Positions 1 to 6,969 of a stretch of DNA of 13,467 nucleotides are shown here, one piece after another. Source of the stretch: Flavobacteriales bacterium (GTDB lineage Bacteria > Bacteroidota > Bacteroidia > Flavobacteriales > PHOS-HE28); assembly GCA_008016945.1 (NCBI GenBank), contig SSGN01000117.1, positions 1 to 13,467 of the forward strand, written 5' to 3'. Numbering within the stretch: the first letter of the stretch is position 1; the number at the start of each line of letters is the position of its first letter. A model generated the notes under the pieces. That model did no database searches, had not been told where the DNA came from, and saw nothing but the letters and a program-made list of their open reading frames with translations. The position numbers and the translations under genes were made by a program.

Positions 1-322
1 CACTACGCCCCTCGGCACAAATGCCGGGTGCATCGCCACCGATCCGATGGATGGCGTACACCAGATCGAAGCTTTTATTCCCGATGGTGCCGCACCAAAC
101 CTCCGCTTCGATCCGGTCGGTGAGATGCACAGGCATCCGGTAGTCCACCTCGTTCCGAGCGAGGATCAGGCCCTCCTTGCGCCAGTCGTGGTCCGGAGCG
201 ACCACCGTTCGCAACAGTGCCATGCGTGCCAGCTCGAACCAATGAAGGTAGACGCCATTATGTACGTGCCGGGCCATATCCACGTCGGCGAAACGGATCT
301 GGATGGGGAGGCGGGTCGTCAT
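1..322 (-). CDS. Acyl-CoA thioesterase, 4HBT/YbgC-like hotdog fold (partial, 3' end outside window)
   Basis: The first 107 codons are present and the frame runs off the left edge. The N-terminus has the hotdog thioesterase signature: Arg10-Phe-Ala-Asp-Val-Asp15, then His19-Val-His-Asn22, Tyr25 and Glu30-Leu-Ala-Arg. This matches the family pattern of a catalytic acidic residue shortly before an (H)xxN..Y....E.aR segment. Asp15 is the likely catalytic aspartate, judged by motif only. Later residues (a DYRMP segment near 70 and an EAEVW strand) fit the beta-sheet of the fold. Members hydrolyse acyl-CoA or similar thioesters in the cytoplasm; the substrate cannot be told from this fragment. The ATG at 320-322 is chosen because the motif begins ten residues later, as is usual in the family. 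It is separated by 187 bp from the gene at 510-911 on the same strand, and no TAnnTTTG-like box was seen just upstream of it. Confidence 0.85.
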   Translation of the reverse strand, partial: MTTRLPIQIRFADVDMARHVHNGVYLHWFELARMALLRTVVAPDHDWRKEGLILARNEVDYRMPVHLTDRIEAEVWCGTIGNKSFDLVYAIHRIGGDAPGICAEGRS

Positions 323-509
323 GGCTGGGTGTTTGACTCTGGAGGCGGTTGGAGGTCTATGTTCGGCGGAAGCGGGTCGGCCGTCAGAAGAGTGCAGCGG
401 GCGGTGAACGCCTCAGGGGCCGGTCGTCCGTTGCCTGCTGTAAGCTGCCTGCTATCTGCGTTCGCTCGTGTATTTCATTTCACCAACGGCCTACTCCCTG
501 CCATGCTCC
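323..509. other. Intergenic region without a supported gene
   Basis: This 187-bp spacer lies between two minus-strand genes. It contains an 8-bp direct repeat TGCCTGCT at 432-439 and 446-453 with a 14-bp period. No promoter box, hairpin terminator or convincing short reading frame was seen on either strand. Confidence 0.5.
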
Positions 510-911
510 TCACGAAATAGGATTCAACATCACGCTGAACACGGTGATGCTGTTCGGATCCCTGTCGTAGAAGAGCTTATCGAGCGCCTCCATGATGTTC
601 TTGGCCCGGAAGTAGGAGGTATGGAGTGTCCCTTCGCCCCGCGCGCTCCATTGAATGGTGTAGCTGCCCGTGCGCTCCTTATAGGTACGCACGTAATCCA
701 GCATGGCACGGAGGGCATCCACCTTGTCGCTTCCTTGGGTCTGGTGGAAGAGGAAGCTCTGGTTGTGCCGTGGATTGAGGGTGATGACGGTGAGCTTGGT
801 GGCCGTGCCGGCCTCGTCGAAGTTGAACACAAGGCTGTCCGGTCCGATGCCGATGTGGTCGGCGATCTCCTTCTGGTAACGCGCGATCTCCAGGTTCTTG
901 TCCCTTGTCAT
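510..911 (-). CDS. Hypothetical protein, 133 aa, conserved-looking, cytoplasmic
   Basis: I recognise the style of this protein from Bacteroidota genomes but no named family. It is 133 aa with no signal peptide or membrane segment, so it is probably cytoplasmic. It starts with a charged helix-like segment (residues 1-20), then alternates strands and helices. The C-terminal third is the most distinctive: a YTIQWS strand, then HTSYFRAKNIMEALDKL, then DPNSITVFSVMLNPIS at the end. The order strand, helix, strand suggests a compact alpha/beta fold. The gene begins 29 bp after the stop of the dehydratase gene on the same strand and has no promoter-like box in that gap, so co-transcription is likely. 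That context does not prove a role in glycan synthesis. Codon use matches its neighbours, which supports real coding. Confidence 0.8.
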   Translation of the reverse strand: MTRDKNLEIARYQKEIADHIGIGPDSLVFNFDEAGTATKLTVITLNPRHNQSFLFHQTQGSDKVDALRAMLDYVRTYKERTGSYTIQWSARGEGTLHTSYFRAKNIMEALDKLFYDRDPNSITVFSVMLNPIS

Positions 912-940
912 GTGCGAAGCCCACGTGGCCAGGATTACGA

Positions 941-2815
941 TCAGGCGCTGTGTGCGGGCGGGTCGAAATTACGGAACACCGAATTGTGGCTGCGGTACTC
1001 GGGGACGAGTGATTTCATCCCTCGGACCATCTGATCCGGGTCCGTGGCGTTGACGATGGCCTCCACGGCCTGGAGCACCTGCCGCGGATCCTGGTCGCGG
1101 ACCTGTCCGATGAGGATCCGGCGGTGGTGGGTGGGGAGGGTGTTCTCGGAGGAAGCGAGCAACTCCTCGTAGAGTTTTTCACCAGGTCGCAGGCCGGTGT
1201 AGGCGATGGTGATGTCCCGCCCGGGCTCCAATCCGCTCAGCCGGATCATCTTCTCGGCCATGTCGGCGATCCGCACCGGTTGGCCCATGTCGAAAACGAA
1301 GATCTCGCCACCCCTTCCCATGGTAGCGGCCTCCAACACCAAGCGGCACGCTTCGGGAATGGTCATGAAGAACCGTGTGACCTCCGGATGGGTGACCGTT
1401 ACGGGGCCACCGGCCGCGATCTGCCTGCGGAACAAGGGGATGACCGAGCCACTGCTGCCCAGCACATTGCCGAAGCGCGTGGTGGTGAAGCGTGGCGCAC
1501 CCGGACGTGTGGCGGCGAGGCTGTTGACCACCATCTCGGCCACCCGCTTGCTCGCCCCCATCACGCTGGTGGGGTTCACGGCTTTGTCGGTGCTCACGAA
1601 GATGAACTGCTCCACCTGATGCTCGCAAGCCAATTCGGCCATGGTGCGCGTACCATGAATGTTGGTTTGCACGGCTTCGCGTGGCTGGGCCTCCATCAAT
1701 GGCACATGTTTGTATGCGGCCGCATGGAACACCACCTGGGGCCGATGCGCGGCGAAGATCCCGGCCATGACATTCCGATCGCGTACATCGGCTATCCGGA
1801 CATGGAGGTCCGGGGTACCGGCCGCCCGCAGTTCCATCTCGACATCGTACAGGCCCGATTCGGCGATGTCCACCAGCACCAGTTCCTTCAGTTGCATGCG
1901 TGCCAGCTGCCGGGCCAGCTCACTGCCGATGGACCCCGCGGCACCGGTCACCAGGACCCGCTTCCCGCTGAACTGGGCCTTCACCTGCGCATCGTCCAGC
2001 CGGATCACCGGCCGCCCCAGCAGGTCCTCGATCCGCACCTCCTTGATCTGCCCGGCGCTCAGCTGCCCATTGATCCAGTCGCTCACCGGGGGCACGCTGA
2101 GCACCCGCACCCTGGCGGCCACGGCGGCATCCACCACCCGGCGCCGGTTCTCGGGATCGGGGCGCTGTATGGCGATGATCACCTCATCCACCCCGCCGGA
2201 GGCCAATAGGGCGGGCAGCTTATCGGTGGTGTACACCTGGCTACCCTCCAGCCGTTTCCCGGCTTTGCGCGGGTCGTCGTCCACGAACGCCGCCACCTGG
2301 TACTTCACACTGCCTTCGCGCTCCAAGGTGCGCTTGGTGATCAGCCCGGCCTCGCCCGCGCCATGGATCACCACGCCCACCACATGCTTTCCGGCTCCGC
2401 GCGAACGCAGGTGCAGCAGCTTGAAACCGATACGCACCACGATCAGCAGCATGGCGGTGGCCATGAAGTCGATCACGATCACCGAGGTGGGCAGGAAATA
2501 GTAGCCATCGAAGTACAGGTAGCGCACCGCACCGACAGCGAGGAAGGTGGCCGTACCGGCGAGCACGGTGAGGAAGATGCGCCGGGCATCGTCGGTATTG
2601 GTATGCCGCACCATGATCCGCGGCAGGCCCGCGATGAGATAAGAGACCATGCGCACCAACAGGAACAGCGGCAACACCGGCAACAGCAGGTCCACCTCGA
2701 TCCTTGGCACGTTGAAGTTGAAGCGCAGGAGGTAAGCCACCGAGAGCGCGGCCACCGAGAGCACCATGTCGATCAACAGGATGCCCCAGCGCGGGAAGAG
2801 GCGTGCAGCGGCCAT
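941..2815 (-). CDS. Membrane-bound nucleotide-sugar 4,6-dehydratase/epimerase, FlaA1/CapD/PglF family
   Basis: This 624-aa protein has the full architecture of the FlaA1/CapD/WbpM long form. Four membrane segments lie at about residues 10-32, 41-64, 80-102 and 108-135. A Rossmann-like sensing domain follows with HGAGEAG at 151-157. The catalytic extended-SDR domain has TGAAGSIG at 290-297, AAAYKHVP at 365-372 and STDKAVNPTSVMGASKR at 408-424, ending with LRPGEKLYEELL at 542-553. Met419 stands where most SDRs have the catalytic Tyr, giving the Ser-Met-Lys arrangement (Lys423) known for this dehydratase family. Members convert UDP-GlcNAc-type sugars to 4-keto-6-deoxy intermediates for surface glycans or protein glycosylation. 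The start at 2815 is preferred because the upstream in-frame starts (for example 2938) would add about 40 residues lacking family features and would overlap the divergent promoter region and the epimerase. A TATCTTTC box lies 10 bp upstream. Confidence 0.93.
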   Translation of the reverse strand: MAAARLFPRWGILLIDMVLSVAALSVAYLLRFNFNVPRIEVDLLLPVLPLFLLVRMVSYLIAGLPRIMVRHTNTDDARRIFLTVLAGTATFLAVGAVRYLYFDGYYFLPTSVIVIDFMATAMLLIVVRIGFKLLHLRSRGAGKHVVGVVIHGAGEAGLITKRTLEREGSVKYQVAAFVDDDPRKAGKRLEGSQVYTTDKLPALLASGGVDEVIIAIQRPDPENRRRVVDAAVAARVRVLSVPPVSDWINGQLSAGQIKEVRIEDLLGRPVIRLDDAQVKAQFSGKRVLVTGAAGSIGSELARQLARMQLKELVLVDIAESGLYDVEMELRAAGTPDLHVRIADVRDRNVMAGIFAAHRPQVVFHAAAYKHVPLMEAQPREAVQTNIHGTRTMAELACEHQVEQFIFVSTDKAVNPTSVMGASKRVAEMVVNSLAATRPGAPRFTTTRFGNVLGSSGSVIPLFRRQIAAGGPVTVTHPEVTRFFMTIPEACRLVLEAATMGRGGEIFVFDMGQPVRIADMAEKMIRLSGLEPGRDITIAYTGLRPGEKLYEELLASSENTLPTHHRRILIGQVRDQDPRQVLQAVEAIVNATDPDQMVRGMKSLVPEYRSHNSVFRNFDPPAHSA

Positions 2816-2825
2816 GGAAGGGTGC

Positions 2826-2833
2826 GAAAGATA
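2826..2833 (-). promoter_or_regulatory. Probable -7 promoter box for the FlaA1-like dehydratase gene
   Basis: On the minus strand this reads TATCTTTC, seven of eight positions of the Bacteroidota consensus TAnnTTTG. It ends 10 bp before the ATG at 2815, implying a very short leader. No clear -33 TTG was found. This box supports the choice of the internal start at 2815 over the upstream one at 2938. Confidence 0.45.
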
Positions 2834-2871
2834 GGGGGCACATCGCAGCGCCATCGCCGGGGTCTTCTTCG

Positions 2872-2879
2872 CATATTTG
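2872..2879 (+). promoter_or_regulatory. Probable -7 promoter box for the sugar epimerase gene
   Basis: CATATTTG matches TAnnTTTG at seven of eight bases. It lies 46 bp upstream of the epimerase ATG, within the divergent region. A perfect dyad with six-base arms (CCCTGG, GCT, CCAGGG at 2892-2906) follows and would sit near the 5' end of the transcript. No clear -33 TTG was seen. Confidence 0.4.
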
Positions 2880-2891
2880 TCGCCCATCCAG

Positions 2892-2906
2892 CCCTGGGCT
2901 CCAGGG
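2892..2906 (+). promoter_or_regulatory. 5'-leader hairpin of the epimerase transcript
   Basis: CCCTGG-GCT-CCAGGG is a perfect 6-bp stem with a 3-nt loop. It lies 12 bp after the -7 box and ends 19 bp before the ATG. It may stabilise the mRNA 5' end or influence translation; the structure is seen in the sequence, the role is inferred. Confidence 0.35.
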
Positions 2907-2925
2907 TACCGAACGAGAACGACAC

Positions 2926-3918
2926 ATGCCAAGATCACTGGTCACCGGAGGCGCCGGCTTCATGGGCGCCCATCTGGTGAAGGAACTGTTGGCCATGGGG
3001 CATACCGTGGTCGCCCTGGACGACCTCAGCGGTGGCTTCGCCGACCAAGTGGACCCACGTGCCACCTTCGTGCAGGGGTCCATCAACGACCATGCGCTCA
3101 TCGACCGGCTTTTCGCCGAGCATCGGTTCACGAACGTCTATCACCTGGCGGCATACGCAGCGGAGGGTCTCAGCCACTTCATCCGTCGCTTCAACTACCA
3201 GAACAACCTGATCGGCAGCATCAACCTGATCAACGCCAGCGTGCGGCATGAGGTGAAGTGCTTCGTGTTCACCAGCAGCATCGCGGTGTATGGAGCCCTG
3301 AAGCCACCGATGCGCGAGGATATGGTACCCAAGCCGGAGGACCCCTACGGCGTGGCCAAATTGGCTGTGGAGATGGACCTTGCCGCTGCGCGCCACATGT
3401 TCGGTCTCAACTACGTGGTGTTCCGCCCGCACAACGTGTACGGCGAGTACCAGAACATCGGCGACCGCTACCGCAACGTGGTGGGCATCTTCATGAACCA
3501 GTTGATGCAGGGGCAGCCCCTCACCGTGTTCGGCGATGGCCTCCAACAACGGGCCTTCACCTATGTGGGCGACATCGCCCCGCTGATCGCGCGTTCGGCC
3601 ATGACCCCTGAGGCCTATGGAGAGGTGTTCAACGTGGGGGCCGACACCCCCTACACCGTGAACGAACTGGCCAAGCTGGTCATGGAGGCCATGGGGATGA
3701 ATGGAGAACTGCGCCACCTGGCGGCCCGCAATGAAGTGGTGTTCGCCTTCAGTGACCATAGCAAGGTGGAGCGTGTGTTCGGCAAGGTGCGGGAGACCAC
3801 CCTGCAGGAAGGCCTGGCACGCATGGCTCCCTGGGCCAAGGCGGTGGGAGCCCGCAAGAGCGGCACTTTCGGGAACATCGAGGTCGAACGAGGCCTGCCG
3901 CCGAGTTGGAGGGACTGA
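2926..3918 (+). CDS. NAD-dependent sugar-nucleotide epimerase/dehydratase (extended SDR)
   Basis: This 330-aa protein is the usual length for UDP-glucose 4-epimerase-like extended SDRs. The NAD-binding TGGAGFMG is at residues 7-14, with Asp32-Asp33 ending strand beta-2, where extended SDRs bind the adenosine ribose. The substrate and catalytic region follows: HLAAYAAE at 73-80, TSSIAVYG at 116-123 and the YGVAK catalytic Tyr141/Lys145. RPHNVYGEYQN and a GDGLQQRAFTYVGD segment are typical of sugar epimerases. The enzyme probably interconverts UDP- or GDP-sugars for polysaccharide synthesis; the exact substrate cannot be assigned. The ATG at 2926 is chosen because the Rossmann motif begins six residues later; an upstream in-frame ATG at 2803 would overlap the opposite-strand dehydratase. 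The gene is divergent from that dehydratase across 110 bp and is followed 65 bp later by a glycosyltransferase. Confidence 0.92.
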   Translation: MPRSLVTGGAGFMGAHLVKELLAMGHTVVALDDLSGGFADQVDPRATFVQGSINDHALIDRLFAEHRFTNVYHLAAYAAEGLSHFIRRFNYQNNLIGSINLINASVRHEVKCFVFTSSIAVYGALKPPMREDMVPKPEDPYGVAKLAVEMDLAAARHMFGLNYVVFRPHNVYGEYQNIGDRYRNVVGIFMNQLMQGQPLTVFGDGLQQRAFTYVGDIAPLIARSAMTPEAYGEVFNVGADTPYTVNELAKLVMEAMGMNGELRHLAARNEVVFAFSDHSKVERVFGKVRETTLQEGLARMAPWAKAVGARKSGTFGNIEVERGLPPSWRD

Positions 3919-3942
3919 CGTGCACCGTAGCGCCACGTTCAC

Positions 3943-3950
3943 CACATTTG
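3943..3950 (+). promoter_or_regulatory. Possible -7 promoter box upstream of the glycosyltransferase gene
   Basis: CACATTTG lies 33 bp before the glycosyltransferase ATG, in the 65-bp gap after the epimerase. It matches TAnnTTTG at seven of eight positions, with the same first-base C as the box before the epimerase. It could drive the glycosyltransferase-gcvT-comB-phospholipase run separately from the epimerase. Confidence 0.35.
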
Positions 3951-3983
3951 CATGGGGCCCTGCGAAGGCCACCAGGTAACAGC

Positions 3984-5081
3984 ATGCCGCGCATCCTCTT
4001 CATCGCTTCGCACCGCCCGGAACGCAGTCCCAACCAGCGTTTCCGGTTCGAGCAATACCTGCAACACCTGGAGGCCAATGGGTTCCAGTGCGAAGTGAGC
4101 CACCTGGTCGAGGCCAGCGACGATGCCTTCCTCTACCGACCGGGGCACCTTTGGGACAAGCTGCTCTTCGTACGGCGCAGCATCCTCAAGCGTCGCCGCG
4201 ATGTAGCGCGGTCCGACCGGTTCGATATCGTGTTCATCTGCCGGGAAGCGCTCATGACGCGTAGTACGAGCTTCGAACGCGCCTTTCGGAAACGCGGCGC
4301 GCGCATCGTTTACGACTTCGATGATTCCATCTGGCTCTCCAACGTGAGCGATGCCAACCGGCGGTGGGCATGGATGAAGGACCCCGATAAGACCGCACGG
4401 ATCATCGCCCTGGCCGACCTCGTGTTCGCCGGCAACGCCTACCTGGCGGACTATGCCCGGCGGCACAACCCCAGGGTGACCATCGTGCCCACCACGATCG
4501 ATACCGAGGAATACCGCCCCGTACCGGTACGCCGCGAAGGCCCCGTCACCATCGGTTGGAGCGGCAGCATCACCACCATCCAGCATTTCCAGCACGCGCT
4601 GCCCTTCCTGGAACGGTTGAAGGAGCGCTTCGGCGACCGCGTGGCCTTCCGGGTGATCGGCGATGGCACCTACCGGGAACCCTCCCTCGGCATCCAAGGC
4701 ATGCCCTGGCGCAAGGAGACCGAGCTACAGGACCTGGCGGGCATCGACATCGGCATCATGCCCCTGCCCGATGATGAATGGACCAAAGGCAAGTGCGGGC
4801 TGAAGGGCCTGCAGTACATGGGCCTGGGCCTGCCCACCATCATGAGCCCGGTGGGGGTGAACAGCGAGATCATCCAGGACGGGGTGAACGGCTACCTGGC
4901 CACCGACACCGACGAATGGGTACGGAAGATCGGATGGCTCGTGGAAGATGCCGACCTTCGCAGCCGGTTGGGAGCCGAGGCCAGGCGCACCGTGGAGGAA
5001 CACTACTCCGTACACGCCTGGCGGGATCGCTACCTCACCCTTTTCAACAACCTGATCGAAGAGCGCCCCGCGCGCCATTGA
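3984..5081 (+). CDS. Glycosyltransferase, GT-B fold, GT4-like
   Basis: The 365-aa protein has a GT-B layout. The N-terminal domain contains YDFDDSIWLSN at 110-120, a segment common in capsule-type GT4 enzymes. A hinge follows, then VPTTIDTEEYRP at 168-179. The nucleotide-sugar domain begins with GWSGS at 191-195 and carries DIGIMPLPDDEWTKGKCG at 255-272 and LQYMGLGLPTIMSPVG at 276-291, the region equivalent to the donor-binding E/K-x7-E/G stretch. Lys270 and Lys274 are candidate donor phosphate contacts. It probably transfers a sugar to a lipid-linked or polysaccharide acceptor on the cytoplasmic side. No signal peptide is present. The ATG at 3984 is chosen because MPRILFIASHRP is a classic first GT-B strand; the frame upstream is low-complexity and overlaps the epimerase. 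gcvT starts 13 bp after its stop. Confidence 0.88.
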   Translation: MPRILFIASHRPERSPNQRFRFEQYLQHLEANGFQCEVSHLVEASDDAFLYRPGHLWDKLLFVRRSILKRRRDVARSDRFDIVFICREALMTRSTSFERAFRKRGARIVYDFDDSIWLSNVSDANRRWAWMKDPDKTARIIALADLVFAGNAYLADYARRHNPRVTIVPTTIDTEEYRPVPVRREGPVTIGWSGSITTIQHFQHALPFLERLKERFGDRVAFRVIGDGTYREPSLGIQGMPWRKETELQDLAGIDIGIMPLPDDEWTKGKCGLKGLQYMGLGLPTIMSPVGVNSEIIQDGVNGYLATDTDEWVRKIGWLVEDADLRSRLGAEARRTVEEHYSVHAWRDRYLTLFNNLIEERPARH

Positions 5082-5094
5082 ACGCAACAGCCCC

Positions 5095-6207
5095 ATGGAA
5101 ACGACCGCAGAACTGAAGAAGATCGCCCTTACCCAGGTGCATGAAAGCCTCGGCGCCAAGATGGTGCCTTTCGCAGGCTACCTCATGCCGGTGCAGTACA
5201 CCGGCGTGAACGATGAGCACCACGTCGTGCGCAACGCCGTTGGGGTGTTCGACGTGAGCCACATGGGGGAGTTCATCGTACGGGGACCGGGAGCCTTGGA
5301 CCTTATCCAGAAGGTCACCAGCAACGATGCCAGTAAGCTCGAAGTAGGCAAAGTGCAGTACAGCTGCATGCCCAACGGGAAAGGGGGCATCGTGGACGAT
5401 CTGTTGGTGTACCGCATGCAGCAGGGCGACGACCACCACTACGTCCTGGTGGTGAACGCCAGCAACATCGAGAAGGACTGGGCCTGGATCCAACAGCACA
5501 ACACCTTCGATGCCCAACTGGAGAACATCAGCGATCGCATGAGCCTGCTGGCCGTGCAAGGTCCCAAGGCGGTGGACACCCTGAAGGGGCTCTTCACCGA
5601 GGATATCGCCAGCATGCCCTATTACACCGCCAAGTACGCCGAGATGAAAGGGGTGGGGCTGGTGCTGATCAGCACCACAGGGTACACCGGTTCCGGTGGT
5701 TACGAGATCTACATGCCCAACGCCCTCGCCGAGAAAGCCTGGAACGTGGTGTTCGAAGCCGGTGCGCCCTTCGGCATCAAGCCTTGTGGCCTCGCCGCAC
5801 GCGACACCCTGCGCCTGGAGATGGGCTTCTGCCTCTACGGCAACGACATCGACGACACCACCTCGCCCATGGAGGCCGGGCTGGGCTGGATCACCAAGTT
5901 CACCAAGGACTTCATCGACGCCCCCGTGCTGAAGGCCCAGAAAGAGAACGGTACCGCCCGTAAGCTCGTGGGCTTCGAACTGGTGGAAAGGGGCATCCCA
6001 CGTCACGACCATCCCGTGCTGGACGAGGCTGGCAAGGTGGTGGGCAAGGTCACCAGCGGCACCCAAAGCCCCACCTTGCAGAAACCCATCGGCATGGCCT
6101 ATGTGCCCACCGCCATGGCCAAGGAGGGGACCCCACTTTGGATCGATGTGCGTGGTAAAGCATTGAAAGGCGTGGTGGTGAAGCTACCTTTCCTCACCAA
6201 ACCCTGA
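5095..6207 (+). CDS. gcvT: Aminomethyltransferase, glycine cleavage system T protein
   Basis: At 370 aa this is full length for GcvT, which transfers the methylene unit from the lipoyl H protein to tetrahydrofolate with release of ammonia, in the cytoplasm. Seen motifs are the N-terminal GAKMVPFAGYLMPVQY (20-35), FDVSHMGEF (52-60), NGKGGIVDDLLVYRM (94-108), TGYTGSGGYEIY (195-206) and RDTLRLEMGFCLYGND (236-251). Asp101 falls at the position of the catalytic Asp101 of the E. coli protein. The C-terminal barrel domain with VGFELVERGIPRHDHPV is intact. No partner genes (gcvH, gcvP) are in this window, as is common in Bacteroidota where they are scattered. It sits 13 bp after the glycosyltransferase and 3 bp before comB, so it is probably translated from a shared transcript. 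Confidence 0.97.
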   Translation: METTAELKKIALTQVHESLGAKMVPFAGYLMPVQYTGVNDEHHVVRNAVGVFDVSHMGEFIVRGPGALDLIQKVTSNDASKLEVGKVQYSCMPNGKGGIVDDLLVYRMQQGDDHHYVLVVNASNIEKDWAWIQQHNTFDAQLENISDRMSLLAVQGPKAVDTLKGLFTEDIASMPYYTAKYAEMKGVGLVLISTTGYTGSGGYEIYMPNALAEKAWNVVFEAGAPFGIKPCGLAARDTLRLEMGFCLYGNDIDDTTSPMEAGLGWITKFTKDFIDAPVLKAQKENGTARKLVGFELVERGIPRHDHPVLDEAGKVVGKVTSGTQSPTLQKPIGMAYVPTAMAKEGTPLWIDVRGKALKGVVVKLPFLTKP

Positions 6208-6210
6208 TCC

Positions 6211-6969
6211 ATGGAGGACATCCGCAACAGCGAATACAAGTACCGGGTAGAGGTATGCTTCTCGCCCGCACAGTTTCCGCTGTATGCGCAGGACATGGGC
6301 ATCGTGGTGGTGATCGATGTGCTGCGTGCCACCAGCGCCATGGTGGCGGCCTTCGAGAGCGGCATCGACCGCATCATCCCCGTGGCCACCATAGAAGAGG
6401 CCTCGCAATACATCGGCCGTAGCGGGTACATCGCCGCCGCCGAACGCAATGGCGAGGTGGTGCAGGGGTTCGCCTATGGCAACTCGCCATTGGCCTACGT
6501 GGGGCAGGACCTCCGCGGCAAGACCATCGTAATGACCACCACCAACGGCACCAAGGCCATCAACCTGGCCAAAGGGGCCCGGCAACTGGTGGTGGGCTCG
6601 TTCCCCAACCTCACCGCGCTGAGCGACTGGCTCGTGCAGCAGGACGATAACATCCTGTTGCTCTGCTCCGGCTGGAAGGACAAGTTCAACCTGGAGGACA
6701 GCGTTTTCGCCGGTGCGGTGATGGAGCGGCTGCTGGAGAGCGGCAAGTTCGGGGTGGAGGAGGACAGCAGTATCGCCGCCAAGTACATGTACATGGCCGC
6801 GCGCGACAACTTCATGGGCATCCTGAAAGCCGCGCCCCGCCGCCGCCGCATCCAACAGCTGCACCTGCTGCCCGATGTGAAGTACTGCCTCACGCCCGAC
6901 CAGAGCACGGCCATCCCCATCCTGCGCGATGGCGAACTGGTGCTGCTCGATACATCCCGCAAGGCATGA
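6211..6969 (+). CDS. comB: ComB-like 2-phosphosulfolactate phosphatase
   Basis: The 252-aa protein matches the ComB family in length and all main motifs: IDVLRAT (35-41), ERNGEVVQGFAYGNSP (78-93), TTTNGT (109-114), CSGWKDKFNLEDSVFAG (152-168) and DVKYCL (222-227). In methanogens ComB is a magnesium-dependent phosphatase that makes sulfolactate for coenzyme M. Bacteroidota do not make coenzyme M in the classic way, so the substrate here may be another sulfonate or phosphate ester. There is no signal peptide, so the protein is cytoplasmic. The start is 3 bp after the gcvT stop, and its last four bases overlap the start of the next gene (ATGA at 6966-6969), which indicates translational coupling. 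Confidence 0.92.
   Translation: MEDIRNSEYKYRVEVCFSPAQFPLYAQDMGIVVVIDVLRATSAMVAAFESGIDRIIPVATIEEASQYIGRSGYIAAAERNGEVVQGFAYGNSPLAYVGQDLRGKTIVMTTTNGTKAINLAKGARQLVVGSFPNLTALSDWLVQQDDNILLLCSGWKDKFNLEDSVFAGAVMERLLESGKFGVEEDSSIAAKYMYMAARDNFMGILKAAPRRRRIQQLHLLPDVKYCLTPDQSTAIPILRDGELVLLDTSRKA

Noticed and set aside
432..453. TGCCTGCT direct repeat as the start of a repeat array
   Set aside because: Only two copies are present and nothing flanking continues the period.
1124..2209. 361-codon plus-strand frame opposite the dehydratase
   Set aside because: It mirrors the FlaA1-like catalytic domain and has an improbable His/Gly/Pro-rich composition.
2935..3972. 345-codon minus-strand frame opposite the epimerase
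   Set aside because: It is antisense to a well-supported SDR gene and has no recognisable domain.
5044..6066. 340-codon minus-strand frame opposite gcvT
   Set aside because: It is a shadow of gcvT: His/Val/Gly-rich, with no motif and no promoter. gcvT itself is unambiguous.
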